The notes below the pieces were generated by a model. It saw only the letters and a list, made by a program, of their open reading frames with translations. It was not told the origin of the DNA and ran no database searches. 64,000 bases of DNA from Paraspadella gotoi (taxonomy: Eukaryota; Chaetognatha). Where the stretch lies: the NCBI GenBank assembly GCA_051294375.1, contig CM119268.1, positions 4,537,454 to 4,601,453 on the forward strand, in the 5' to 3' direction. Positions 1 through 15,910 of the stretch are shown one piece after another (within the stretch, counting starts at the first letter, position 1; each line of letters begins with the position of its first letter). Both the position numbers and the translations under genes were made by a program.

Positions 1-593
1 GCGCTGCAGCCGGCGCCGCAGCGGACGCCGCCGGTCCAGCGACCTCCTTCGACCGCATCTGCCGATGACGCGACGGCGCCGATTCCATCTTTACCATCTG
101 TTCTCTCGGTTCCATCGGTATCGTCTCTTCCATCCCTTCTCTCTCTCCAATCCCTTCCCCATCTTTCACCATCGATTCCACCGCGTTTCTCAGTTCCATC
201 AATTTCGGTTCCATCCCGACGATGCCCGATTTTCGGTCCAAAGCGACGGAAATCATTCTCAACGTTTTTTCCGCCGCCAATTCTATCGTGGATTTCCGCG
301 TCGGATTCCGCCTCGCGTTTGACGGCGGGGGCGGTTGTTTTGTCTCGTGTTCCGTCGTCTGTTTCGTCGTCTGTTTCGTCTCTTGTTTCCTCGTTTTTAC
401 CGACATCTTTCTCGTCATCGCCTCGTCCAACTTCGTCTCTTTTTCCCGAAGGATTTCCCGATTCGGCGTCGTCGTCGTCGTCGTCGTCGTCTGTTTTGTT
501 TTCGGAGACAATGACGTTTCGTCTTCGTCGTCGTTGTTTCGGGTCGTAGTTTCGACAGGCGACGCCTGGATAATTAGTCCCGCGAGTGACGCT

Positions 594-624
<31 letters not shown>

Positions 625-1673
625 GCATCGTCGCCGACGCCATAGAAGTTGTCGTCGTCGTCGTCGTCTTCGTCGTCGCCCTTCCCGTCACCGTCGCCGC
701 GTTCATCAGCAGCGGCAGGAGAAAGAAAGGCAGGAACCGCTTCAGCCACGGCGGACGAAAATCTGACGCTGCTCGTTTCCTTCTGACGAAAGATTCGCTC
801 GATTTTGGGTGAGAGAGAGAGCGAGTGACGGGGTGAGTGAAAAAGTGAGTGCGAGACAGAGGGTGGGGAAGAGCGAAGGGGGAACAAGAACGAGGAATTA
901 GAGTCTCGTTAGAGTGGACGGGAAAACGTAGCTGTTGGTGTTGTTTTTGTTGTTGTTGTTGTTGTTGTCCTCTTTTCACTCCGAATTCGTTCCCGTCATT
1001 TTCTCTCTGACTTTGAGATTCTTCTTCCTCCTTCACACGTTTTTCTCTTTGTTCCCTCATTCGTTGTTGTTGTAGTTTTAGTTGTTGTTCTTCTTCTTCC
1101 CCCGTCTTTTCTTCTTCTCCGGCCACGCCCACTCGATCAGCGTCGATTACGAAGGCGGATTCGATATCGTATCGGTTTTTCGATACGAACGCTTCGTCGT
1201 CCTCATCGTCGTCGTCGTCGTCGTCGTCGTCTACACGAATTTCGACGCCGCAATTTTTCATTCGAGAGAGGGAACCAAAAAGCGCGCTGGTTTTAGTGAG
1301 TGGCGACGCCGGGTCCATTGCGGCGTCGTCTTCGAGGTCAGTCGTCGATTGAACTCTTCGGGCGCCGTCCGTCCCTGAAACTGATTTCGGCGCCGCTAGT
1401 TCCGACAGAGTTGCTAATTCCACTGGCGCCGAAAGTTCCATCGGCTGGAAAAATTCCACCGGCGCCGTAAACTCGACTCGACCTTCGGCGCCGCGAATCG
1501 GAGAATCGGAGGGAACGCCGGACGACGATGTCGACGTCGGCGGCGTCGGCGGCGACGTCGGCAAAGTTCTCGCCGGTGCAGACGCGTGACCGGAATTTCT
1601 GAATCCGAGATTCGCCGAATTCCCTTCAGACCGAAGGAAGATTGAGTTCTCAGCCTGGGGTTCGTGTGACGGC

Positions 1674-1704
<31 letters not shown>

Positions 1705-3059
1705 GCGACGATGGCGGCGAAAATGTCATCCGACGCTTCGATCCTCGAATTCGATGAGATGAGAGAGAGATAGAGGCACTGCTGCTACTTCTGCTGCTGC
1801 TTCTGATGCTTCTGCCATTGCTTCTAATGCTGCTGATGCTTCTCATGCTGCGGCTGCGGCTGCTTCTAATGTTGCTGCTGCTTCTGATTTTGCTTCGGTT
1901 GCTGTAGCTGTTTTGGTAGTTGACCTTGTTATTGTTGCTGCTTTTAATGCTGTTGTTGTTTTTAACATTGTTGGTATTGTGTTCGTTTTTAATGTCGTCG
2001 TCGTCGTTGTTGTTGTTGTTGTTGNNNNNNNNNNTGTTGTTGTTGTTGTTGTTGTTGTTGTTGTCAAGCGATGACAGTTCGGCGACGATTCGAAAATTTG
2101 TGAAGGAAATAAACGGCGAAGCTGACATGACATGACATGACATTAAAGGTTTTGAGGAATTATTTGAGCGAGAGAGAGACGCGTTGTTGTAGATGTTATT
2201 GTTGTTTTTGCGATATTTTTCGATTCTGTAGAAGTTGTTCTTGTTCTTGTTTTTGTTTTTGTTTCTCTTTTTAAAGTATTTGAGCGAAAGTTTAAAATGG
2301 TTCGAGTTTGATAATTGACTTTTAATTTGATCTAAGTTCGAATTTTCAGAATCTTTAACTCGATTCAAATTCGGCATTTTACCGAGATCTCTGACCAAAC
2401 GTTCAGATGGATTAAACTTTGCATTTTTAACGCGATCTCTGACCAAACGTTCAGACGGAACAAACTTTGTATTTTTAATGGGATCTCTGACCGAACGTTC
2501 AGCCAGATTAAACTTTGTATTTTTAACGGGATGTCGGATTAAACATTTTGCCAGATTCAACTTTAGATTTTTAAAAGGATCTCCGATTGTATGTTCAGCT
2601 GTATTTAACATTATATTTTTAATGGTATCTCGGATAAAAAATTCTGCATTATCCAACTTTGGATTTTTAATGGTATCTGTCATTGAACATTCTGCCGGAT
2701 TCAACTTTGAATTTTTATTAGAATCTCTAATCGTACTTTCTGAGGAATTTATTGTAGCATTTTTAGCTGGATCTCTGATCGAACATTCTGCCGGATTTAA
2801 CTTTGAATTTTTAACGGGATCTCTGATCACAAAATCTGCCGGATTCAACTTAGCATTTTTAGCGCGATCTCTGATCGAACGTTTTGCCGGTTCCGAGATC
2901 AGGCTGGGCTTCCGGTCGAGCCAAGTCTTTGCGAAGAAACGATGATTGGTCGGGCTTGAAAATTGATTGGTTTGGAGTTGCGATTGATTGGTAGGGCGTT
3001 GTAATTCTCGTGCTGCGTTTTTTTGATTGGCGAAGAAACGAAACGGATAATTATTGTGC

Positions 3060-3133
<74 letters not shown>

Positions 3134-3286
3134 CGATGATGATGATGATGTCGACGACGACGACGACGACGACGACGAAGACGTTAGATGAATCCAACTG
3201 TTTTTGCAGTCGAGTTGAGTTGAGCTTTGATTGGTGAGTGCGATAGAAGACAGAAGAGGTGCAGAGCGATAAGACGACGATGACGA

Positions 3287-3331
<45 letters not shown>

Positions 3332-4255
3332 AGAAGAAGAAGAAGAATAATGGGAAGAAGTTAATGAGGTCTTAGAGTCCATATCTTCGTCGTCGTCGTC
3401 AACCGAGCCCGCCGTATGAGGGCGCCGAGGCGCCGCCGAGTTCCATGGCGCCGTTTGGCGTCTAAGTTCGGCGTCGATTTTTGAAGATGGCGTCGTTGTC
3501 GAGGCGAAGGTTAGGTTGTTGTTGTTGCAGTTTTTGTTGTTGTTGTCGTCGTCGTCGTGAGCTGAGGCGAATCGTTGACGCTTAGGGGTCAACTCTTCGA
3601 CCTCGTCAAGTCGACAACGTCTACCGTCGTCGTCGTTATCGTCATCGTCGTCGTCGTCGTTTCCTTGTTTGCGTCTTTCTTTTAGCTTGACTTTCTTCGT
3701 GAGGATATTGTTAATTCGCGAGTGTACACGTCCGGCTCTATGATTAGGAGGGTTAAGTTGATACGCGTAGGAGCTACTACTGCTAATAGTGTATTGAATA
3801 GAAATATTGTTGTTTGCGTTGCTATGACGATACGCTAGATTACGTGAGTCGAAAGAATCGAAATTGATTATTGATGCGCGGAGAGGAGGGGGAGGAAGAG
3901 GAAGAGGAGGAGAGGAAGAAGAGGAGGAAGGAGATGAAAAAACTGAAGGAGAAAATTGAGAAGAAGCAGAATTGTCAATTTTGCGACAAATTCGATCGGG
4001 AAAACCCGGATGTAAGAAGACTCGTCGTTGTTGTTGTTGTCGTTTGGTTCGACGATCGCCGGCGTCGACGGAGGCGGGACACGCCCACCGGAAGTCAGAG
4101 CCGACGACGCCGTCCCCTCGCGGTCGAGCCGGCGGGGCTGGTGAGGCCGATGAGGAGGAGGAGGAGGAGGAGGCAGAGAAGGTGAGTAAACGCTTTTGAG
4201 TATGAAAGGAAAGTCTGCGTCTTGGGGGAGAACGATGCAGGCGACGAAAATGCAT
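1..4255 (-). CDS. Very long open frame, low-complexity repeat protein (3' end outside window)
   Basis: I read the minus strand codon by codon (plus-strand triplets starting at 2, 5, 8 and so on) and found no stop from an ATG at 4255-4253 to the window edge, 1,418 codons. A TAA lies a few codons upstream of that ATG. It starts MHFRRLHRSPPRRR, then a Ser run, Ser/Pro stretches, a basic segment (ILTKKVKLKERRK, about 3690-3730), Asp runs (about 3620-3665 and 1208-1232), a Ser run from (TCA)n at 3061-3135, ten 16-residue repeats (about 2375-2895), an Asn run around the 10-N gap at 2025-2034, Ser/Arg and Ser/Pro blocks, Gln runs (about 940-970) and Thr runs (about 470-700). Both sides of the gap are in the same Asn frame, although the true gap length is unknown. 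I see no known domain, signal peptide or membrane segment. It is probably one giant exon of an intrinsically disordered, possibly nuclear, protein; function unknown. The start could instead lie at a later Met (for example 3382) or in an upstream exon. Confidence 0.62.
2375..2895 (-). repeat. 48-bp tandem repeat coding for a 16-residue unit
   Basis: About ten diverged copies of a 48-bp unit lie inside the long minus-strand frame. The translated unit resembles KNSKLNPAECSIRDPV. The positions K-N, L-N, E and R-D are best kept, and Asp, Ser and Arg recur at fixed places. Copies differ by substitutions but keep a length divisible by three. The plus strand is also open here, as expected for a period of 48, but the minus frame is the one continuous with the flanking sequence. 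Confidence 0.75.
3061..3345. repeat. (GAT)n, then (GAC)n trinucleotide tracts
   Basis: A nearly pure GAT tract (3061-3133, one GAC interruption) is followed by GAC tracts at about 3150-3180 and 3283-3331. Within the minus-strand frame they read as serine (TCA and TCG codons). Confidence 0.9.
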
Positions 4256-4895
4256 TCTTATTTTCTTTTATAGTTTTATGTTTTTTAAAAAAAAGATCAA
4301 TAATATAATTTTCCTTGGCTTTTATTTTTTGGTCTGTTTTTTTTTTTTTTTGTTTTTTTTAGTTTTGTTTTTTGTTTTTTGCTTAGTTCTTAAAAATGCT
4401 TCTTTTTCCCTCTGGCGGTCGAATTTTCTCTTCTTGTGAAATGGGTTTTTTTTTCTTTTTGTTTTTGTTTTTTGCTTTTTTTACTTTCGTTGGGTGTTTA
4501 TATCGGTTTTTTTTAGTTCCTCTTCTCCCTTCCTTTTTTTGATCGGCTTTCCTCTCCCTCTTTTTCTCTCACTCTCTCTCTCTCTCTCGCTCTCTCGCTC
4601 TCCCTCTAGCTTTCCCGGTTTCCCACGCCGGACGATGGATCCGTCTCCTTCCCTGTCATCGTTGGTCTCTCGTCTCCTTTTCAGGTGGGGACCCGATCGA
4701 GCATTTCTCTCTCCTCTTCGCCCGACAGATCTTAAAGAGCGGGGCCGTATAGGAGAGGAACAGAGTTTGTCGCAAAATCTGGAATGGAGGGAGGGAGAGG
4801 GAGTGATGAGAGAGGGTAGGAAAAAGAGATTGAGAAGGGGGGGATGAAGAAAGGGGAAGAGAGAGAGAAAGAGAGAGAGAGAAGAGAGTAGAGAG

Positions 4896-4927
<32 letters not shown>

Positions 4928-4939
4928 ATGAGAGAGAGA

Positions 4940-4972
<33 letters not shown>

Positions 4973-5444
4973 AGAGAGAGAGACGAGAGGAGAGAGAGAT
5001 AGCACGCAGACGAGGCACGAGGCCATGAAGCAGAATTAAGTCTTTGGAAAAAAGAATAAAAGAAAAAAATGTATGTAGTTTAACCAAATAATAAAGGAAA
5101 AGAGCAGTCTGCGAAAAAAGCAAATATTACTCGGGAGGAAAGGGAAAATANNNNNNNNNNNNNNNNNNNNNNNNNAGAGAGAGAGAAGAGAGGACGAGAG
5201 AGAGAAAGAGAGAAGAGAGCAGAGAGATGAGAGAGCACGAGAGAGAGAGAATTAAAATCGTTCCCTGGTAAGCGGAGGGCAAAAAATGGGACGAGAATTT
5301 TCTTGTTTATTTTGAAAAAAAAGAGGAAAAATTTAAAAAATTTTCGCTGTTTTGTTGTTCGCTCTGTCTCCCTCTTTTTGAACTGGAAAGTGTGAATTTA
5401 TATAAGTTGGGGGCTGGTTTGAATAAACAGAAGAAAAGAGAGAG

Positions 5445-5476
<32 letters not shown>

Positions 5477-5615
5477 TGAGAAGAGAGAGAGAGAGGAGAG
5501 AAGAGAGAAGAGAGAGAGAGAGAGAGAGCTCTCCATTGTCTCTAAGCTGTCACTGCCTCCCCCCTTTCTGATCTCATATTTTCACTCTCGGGGCGAAGTC
5601 TTTCCACCTCTCTTA

Positions 5616-5647
<32 letters not shown>

Positions 5648-5648
5648 A

Positions 5649-5696
<48 letters not shown>

Positions 5697-6530
5697 TCTG
5701 CTCTTCCTTTTCTTATCCCCCCTTCTCAATCTTTTTTCCTCCCTCTCTCTACTCACTCCATCCTATATCTGAAACTCATTTATCAAAGTCAGAGAGAAGT
5801 TTGAACCGCGAAGGAGAATCTTAATCAAACATTAGTGATTCGATTCGCGGACTTTTTTTTTTGTTTCGTTCTATTTTCGTTGTCGTCGCTTTTATCATTT
5901 TTGGCACTGTTTTTCGAACGCGCCCCATGCCTGTTTCTAAATAATGAACTTATTTTTAACCTAAAATCTAAACCATGATCTGTTACCAAATTCAAGAGCC
6001 ATTCCCTAATCATAATCTCTTACGCTGATGCCTAGTCTAATCTCTAATCTCTAATATCCAATCTCTAAACTCTAATCTCTAATCTCTAATCTCTAATCTC
6101 TAATATCTAACCCTTTACCTCCAAACCAAATTATTAACCAATGGATTCACCAGATGTCTACCCACTCTCCTCTCATCCTTCTTCTCTTGACTCTCTCCCT
6201 CCACTTCCTTTTAACTTCCGATCACGTGACTCAATTTGATCTCTCTCACCCTCACGCCCCCACCTCCCTCTCCCCCTGTCTCCACACTCCCCCTTCCGCG
6301 CCAGATATAATCGATTCCTCTTTATTTCTTTGTTAAAAACTTATATCTGTACATAACAACATAGATTATAATCTGAATTTAGTCGATTTTCCCCATTCTC
6401 GCGCTGAAGGCAGACAGAAAGTCTCTCAAAAAAGTGCTTTGACGTTTTGCCGATGTCTAAGCCTGCATTCGTAGTACCAAGTGCATAAAAGAAATGTAGA
6501 AAAACGTTTTTAAGTAAAACTTTTTAATTT
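4256..6530. other. Intergenic: purine/pyrimidine tracts and a gap
   Basis: T-rich sequence (4260-4500) is followed by (GA)n blocks at 4855-5000, 5176-5250 and 5440-5528 and a (CT)n block at 5615-5695. There is a 25-N gap at 5151-5175. A degenerate CTAATCT repeat occupies about 6030-6112. I see no gene; the open frames here are simple-repeat artefacts such as poly Ser-Leu. Confidence 0.7.
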
Positions 6531-10734
<4,204 letters not shown>

Positions 10735-10795
10735 AAAGGCAGACGTTTTAACGAGAGAATGAAGAGCGTTTCCGATAACGAAGCCGATCTATCGT

Positions 10796-11165
10796 TGTCG
10801 AGGCTTGATTTTTTTGTCGCGGCTTGATTCGTTGTCAGAGCTTTATTCTTTGTCACAGGACGATTCGTTGTTGAAGCTTGATACATTGGGGCAGCTTGAT
10901 TCATTGTCACAGCTCTACTCTTTTTCTGGGCGATATTCGTTGTTGCGGCTAGATTCATTGTTACAGCTTGATTCCTTGAACAGCTTTATTTGTTGTAGCA
11001 GATTAATTTATTGTTGCAGCTTGATTCTTTGTTTCGGCTTGATTCGTTGTCGCGAACAGATTCGTTGTCGCGACCATATTCGTCATCACGATTACATTCG
11101 TTGTCGCGGCTCGATTCGTTGTCGCGGCTCGATTCGTTGTCGCGGCTCGATTCGTTGTCGCCAGA
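10796..11165. repeat. 18-bp minisatellite, about 20 copies
   Basis: The unit is close to TTGATTCGTTGTCGCGGC. The last four copies (about 11100-11160) are nearly identical and the older copies are diverged. Because 18 is divisible by three, long frames are open on both strands (LDSLSR on plus, ATTNRA or RDNESS on minus). They lack any flanking coding signal, so I do not call a gene. Confidence 0.85.
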
Positions 11166-11484
11166 GAAAAACAATCAGGACTTTGAGTGGAAGTGGAAGT
11201 GAGATAGGGAGGACCGATTGAGGGGAATGTGGGAAGACCGTTGGTGGCGGACGGAGGGGGAAACCGTTCGGGAGAGAGAAATGGGGCATAAGTTAATTGA
11301 TTAATTGTTTTTTTTATGTATGTTTTTTTAAATGAAAAAATAAGGATCTTCGTCATCATCATCTCTATCATCGATATCATCATCATCTTCATCATCTCAA
11401 TCGCCGTCCACGTCATACCTATTCTATTTGCGCTTCTGTACTCGAGAATAACGACTTTTTGACATAAAATCGATTGGCGCGCGG

Positions 11485-11850
11485 AACACGAATCACGTGA
11501 ACGGTCACGTGATCCAAACCCCAGTCGACGCGCCAACGAATTTCACGTTTTACTCCAATGGAATTCAGATTAATATCGATTACGGAATTTCAAAGGATTT
11601 TGTGAGAATCCTGACTAACTTTATAAAGATAAAATACAAGTCGATTTAAACTTTTTGCCCTTGTTATTGATTTTGGAACTTAATGAAACCTTTCCATCCA
11701 AAACCCAATAAAAGCTGTCAAGTCTGTCACGTGATCGGACGACGAGTGACGGGTGAACGAAGGAGATCTGTCACGTGATCGGACGACGAGTGACACGTGA
11801 ACGAAGGTTGACGCGCGACGTCACCGCTTTTCAAGATGGCCGACTTCACC
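11485..11850 (+). promoter_or_regulatory. Candidate promoter: clustered CACGTG boxes with a TISU-like start
   Basis: CACGTGA boxes occur at about 11496, 11506, 11728, 11772 and 11794. Positions 11723-11810 are a 44-bp direct duplication, each copy starting GTCACGTGATCGG. The cluster ends at TCAAGATGGCCGAC (11831), which resembles the YY1/TISU element in which the initiator contains the start ATG. TCACGTGA is the known binding site of MITF/TFE/USF-type bHLH-ZIP factors. Promoter function is inferred. Confidence 0.45.
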
Positions 11851-11914
11851 TCCAAACGGGAGAAAAAAAAACTATTTCCAGCAAATGGAAACGACGGGCG
11901 TCCAAGGAAGATAG
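11836..11914 (+). CDS. Possible first coding exon (26 codons)
   Basis: An ATG inside a TISU-like CAAGATGGCC opens the frame MADFTSKREKKKLFPANGND and continues to a GT at 11915 (AAGATAG then GTCACT). It directly follows the CACGTG cluster. No downstream exon is visible in the repeat-rich DNA that follows, and the donor is only moderate, so this is a weak call. The protein is not recognised. Confidence 0.28.
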
Positions 11915-12189
11915 GTCACTTTTATTTGAATCTTTTTTTACTCATTTTAACGCATAATACTAAATTTATCATAATTGGGATCGATAGATTGAGATTAAAT
12001 TTTGTGTGGTGGGTAGGAAAGTGTGTGGATTGAGCACGATAATAAAGTTCGAATGGAATCGAGGGAGTGGAAATGAGTTTGCATGCAAAAACAAAGTCAA
12101 GTTGACTTTAATTTTTATTATTTATGCTTACTCATGAAATTAAGTGAAATGATGCAAATTAAAAAAATGATGCAAGTTTAAAAAAATTA

Positions 12190-13510
12190 TGCTCGGACGA
12201 TTCCTCGCACAAAAATTTCATTCCATCCATCCTAATGCACGAGTAATTGGTGTTTTTTGCTAAGTGGGACGGACGGACGGATTGAATTGACTGATTAAAT
12301 TAATTATGATTAATTAATTGACTAAATTGATTAATTAACTGATTAATTATTAGAGCTTATTAATACATGCCCTGAATATACATTTAATTAAAAGGAAAAA
12401 AAATCATAATCAATTAGTGAAAGCAGGTTTTTGTTTTTTCCATTTAACTCATTTCACTCAAAAAGATTCCAGTCGAAATTGGTTTCCTGTTCAATCACAC
12501 ACTTTTCTACTGCACATACAAAATTCAGTCAATCGATAATTTAAGTGGTAATAAGCTATAATTGGTCAACTTGCATAATTTAAATCACTTGCAATAATTT
12601 GGTCAAACTGACATAATTTGGTTAACTGACATAATTTGATCTAGCTGACATAATTGGTCAACTGACATAAATTTGGTCAACTGACATAATTTGATCAATT
12701 AAGATAATTTGGTCAACCGGCATAATTTGGGTTAACTGGCATAATTTTTATCACTAGCCTAAATTTGGTCACAGGCATAATTTGGTCAACTTGCAAAAAT
12801 TGATTAACTTGCAGAATTTTTGATCACTGGGCATAATTTTGGTCCAATTAGCATAAATTTGGTCAATAATCAATCAATCAATCAATGCAATCATCAATCA
12901 ATCAATAACAATCAGGAGAGAGAGAGAGAAACTTTAAAAAAAATTCAATAAATGTGTCTTTTGGTTTCTAATTTGAACTCTTTTCACTCCTACGATTCCA
13001 ATCAAAAATTTTATCCAGGCTTTATCACAATACTTTCTACCCACACAAAATTCAATTTCGATTTATCTATCCAATTTTTAATAAACAATAATTATGAGTA
13101 AAATTTAATTAAAAATACTTCAAGTACATATGACTTTTGTTTTTCAATTTTAACTCATTTCGCACTCGCACGATTCCATCGAAACTTTATATCCGGCTCA
13201 ATCACACACCTTTCTACCATCATACAAAATTTCAAGTCAATTGCACTATCCACTGCAATGAGGCAATTGGGCGTTCAAATAGTGAAATATTATTTTTTTG
13301 TTTTTTCATTTAAACCAATTTCCACTCGCACGATTCCCTCGAAACTTCAAAATATCCATCCTCAATCACACAGTTTCCTACCACACACAAATTTAAATAC
13401 AATACAATCCATCCAATGCACGGGTAATTGGAGATTTTTTGCTAAGGTGGGAGGAGCGGACGGACGGACGTGACGGAGCGGACGGGAACGCGACGGACGG
13501 ACATCATTTT
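12190..13510. mobile_element. Dispersed repeat family B, three or four nested partial copies
   Basis: The recurring blocks are an ACTCATTTC(A)CTC motif, then a CGATTCCA-TCGAAA block, then CAATCACAC-CTTTCTACC, then GCACGAGTAATTGG, then TTTTTTGCTAAG with a (CGGA)n tail. Copies start near 12190 (reverse), 12430, 12960 and 13140, the last ending at the (GGAC)n tract near 13450-13500. A reverse-strand copy lies at 53400-53620. No coding capacity is visible, so this is a non-autonomous element. Confidence 0.6.
12530..12860. repeat. About 20-bp minisatellite
   Basis: Roughly fifteen imperfect copies of a unit like GTCAACTGACATAATTTG, with many one-base length differences, lie between two family B fragments. 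A short run of CAAT repeats follows at 12870-12910. Confidence 0.75.
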
Positions 13511-14930
13511 TTTTTGCATAATTTATCGATAATTGCGATGTTACTGACATGATATAAGTGGTGTGCCCGACAATATTGATGGGGGCGGAGCGACGGACGG
13601 AAAAAGTGAGTTAATAGGTCGGGATCTGCTTGATAGCCAAGATCCGACATANNNNNNNNNNNNNNNNNNNNNNNNNAAAAAAGGTGGAGAGTAATTAGAT
13701 TAGAGAGACGGAAATTTGGCGGAAGGTGAAAGAGTTGCAATGAAAATAATTAAAATGTTGAATGAGATTATGAAAAAATTAAAAGGGGGAAAAAGGTTCT
13801 AGGAAAATGAAATATGAANNNNNNNNNNAAAAAAAAAATATTATTAATACATTTTAAACATTTAAAAAACTAAAACAATTAATTCTGCAATTTTCATAAA
13901 AAAAGAACCCTGAAAGAAAAATAGTAGTTTTATTACTTTCCCCTATCTACTTTTTATACTTTCTATAGTCCACCCTTCTCTTAACCGAGTCTATTAATAG
14001 CTCATAGGTTCACCCTCACTATTTTTCACACGTGGGGATTTACTTAAAAAACGTTTAATATTTTAATGTTTAATATTATTTTAGCAATTAATCAAATTTC
14101 ATTTAAGACTCGAAGGGCCTTCGGGCGCTCAATCGTGGATTCAAACGCTCGAGCGAAAATTGATGGAAAAGAAGCCAACGAGGATATTAATTCAAATCGA
14201 TAGGAATCGAGGGAGCGAGTCGGGCAAGGTTGACGGGCAAACTTACTCAAAATGAACGGACAATCTGATTGAAGTCGCCCTGAACCTGACCATGAAAGGC
14301 CGAGAAAACTGATTCAAAATGAGCGGGCAAAAATGGTGCGAAAATCTAACAAATTTGGTTTGAAATAGTCGGGCAAATAAATAAATAAATAATAAATAAC
14401 AAACAAATAAAAATAACCGTTGAGGCGGGTAAAAAAGAGTAGAATAGTCTTGATTGAAAATGGTCGGGCAAACTAATTGAAACGAGCAGGGAAACTGACT
14501 CCTCGGTCAGTCTGGTTCGAGATGATCGCAAAAAATATCGTGAGAACATAAAGATGACTAACTTTTTTAATTCGGAGAAAATTCTTCTTTTATGGTTTTC
14601 CGTCTGTTTTTTTTTTTTTTTTGTTTTTTTTATTACTATATTGAGCGGCAAAGGGAGAAAGCAATTATATTACGCTACATATTTGTGATTATAAATTAGC
14701 ATGAAAGAGAAAGTTTACCAGAGAAAATAAACGATACGATATGCATATCTTCTCCCTCTATCTTTCTTTTAACATTGTCATTTTTTAATAATTGATTCTT
14801 TTTTTAAAATAAAATTATCAGACGATGATAAGAATGTGAAGAGATAAGAAGATGAAAACATCAACGACGACGACGACGACGACGACGACGCCCGGGAAAA
14901 CGCCCTCCAGCTTATTGAAAATCATGAAAT
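13511..14930. other. AT-rich intergenic DNA with degenerate tandem repeat
   Basis: N-gaps occupy 13652-13676 and 13819-13828. Positions about 14200-14500 hold loosely repeated GGGCAAACTGA and AAAATGAGCGGGCAAA phrases spaced about 30-60 bp apart. Positions 14864-14890 hold a (GAC)n tract. No gene seen. Confidence 0.5.
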
Positions 14931-14939
14931 AGAAAAAAA

Positions 14940-15832
14940 TTGCCGAAACTCAACTTTTCTTCTTGTATCTTCTTTTTCTTTCCTCCCTTCTTTACTTTCC
15001 TTTTTCTTCTTCCTCTTCTTTCTAATTTTCTTTCTTCTTTTGCGTTCTTTCTTTTCTTTTTTTCTTTTTCTTATTTTTTTCTTTATTTCTCCTTTCTTTT
15101 TCCCCCTTTTTCTTCTGCCTTTTTTTTTCCCTTTTTATCTTCTTTTTCTTTCTACCTTCCTTCTTTACTTTTCCTTTTTCTCTTCCTCTTTCCTCCTTTT
15201 CTTATCTTTTTTTCTTTTCTCCTTTTCCCCCCATTTCTTTTTCGTTTTATGTTTATTTCCTTTTTTTGTCATTTTTTTACATCCTCTTTTATTTCCTTTC
15301 CTTTTTCTTTTTCCATTTTCTTCTTTTCTCTCTCATATTCCTTCACTTTTTTTCCTTCCTATTCTCGCTTTGCTAAAAATTTCTCTTTTCTTTCCTTCCT
15401 CCCTTTCCTTTTTTATCTTTCCTCCCTTTTCCTCCTCTCGCCTCGCCAACTTTCCTTTTTTTCATGCTTTTTTTTTCGCTCGGAAACGTTATCTCGTTTT
15501 TGGATTTTATATTTTCTTGTTTATTATTTTCTTTTTCTCGTCAAAAATGTCGATTGTTAAATTTTTTTTTTCTCTCGTTTAAACTTTGAAAAATTTCGCG
15601 AAAGGTTTTATATGTTTTTTCTTTTCGTTTTCATTTTTCGTGGCTAGTATTTTTAATTTAATATTTTTTTTTCCATTTGTTGACAATTTTATTGTTCGTG
15701 TTTTCTTTAATTTTTTTTGGCCAAAAAAAGATCAAAATATTTTCAGGGGCGTGAAAGCACTCCGCTTAACTGAAGTGTATTTAAACCTCCAAAAATATGC
15801 TTGAAGTGGTTGAAAGAATGAAACAGACGAAG

Positions 15833-15910
<78 letters not shown>

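Noticed and set aside
65-812. Plus-strand frames rich in Val/Ser opposite the giant minus frame
   Set aside because: They are mirror images of GTC/GAC repeats and stop repeatedly, while the minus frame is continuous through the region.
3871-4199. Plus-strand frame ending at a GTGAGT donor-like site
   Set aside because: The minus strand is open throughout the same bases and joins a 1,418-codon frame; the donor match is probably chance. It remains a weak alternative.
6024-6112. True telomeric array
   Set aside because: Units are CTAATCT-like and irregular; no perfect TTAGGG run anywhere in the window, and unique genes lie on both sides.
12530-12910. CRISPR-like array of regularly spaced repeats
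   Set aside because: There are no unique spacers; the units are contiguous imperfect tandem copies in eukaryotic intergenic DNA.
14940-15582. 200-residue Phe/Leu/Ser-rich plus frames
   Set aside because: They are caused by a 600-bp C/T-only tract that cannot contain stop codons in that strand; no coding signal.
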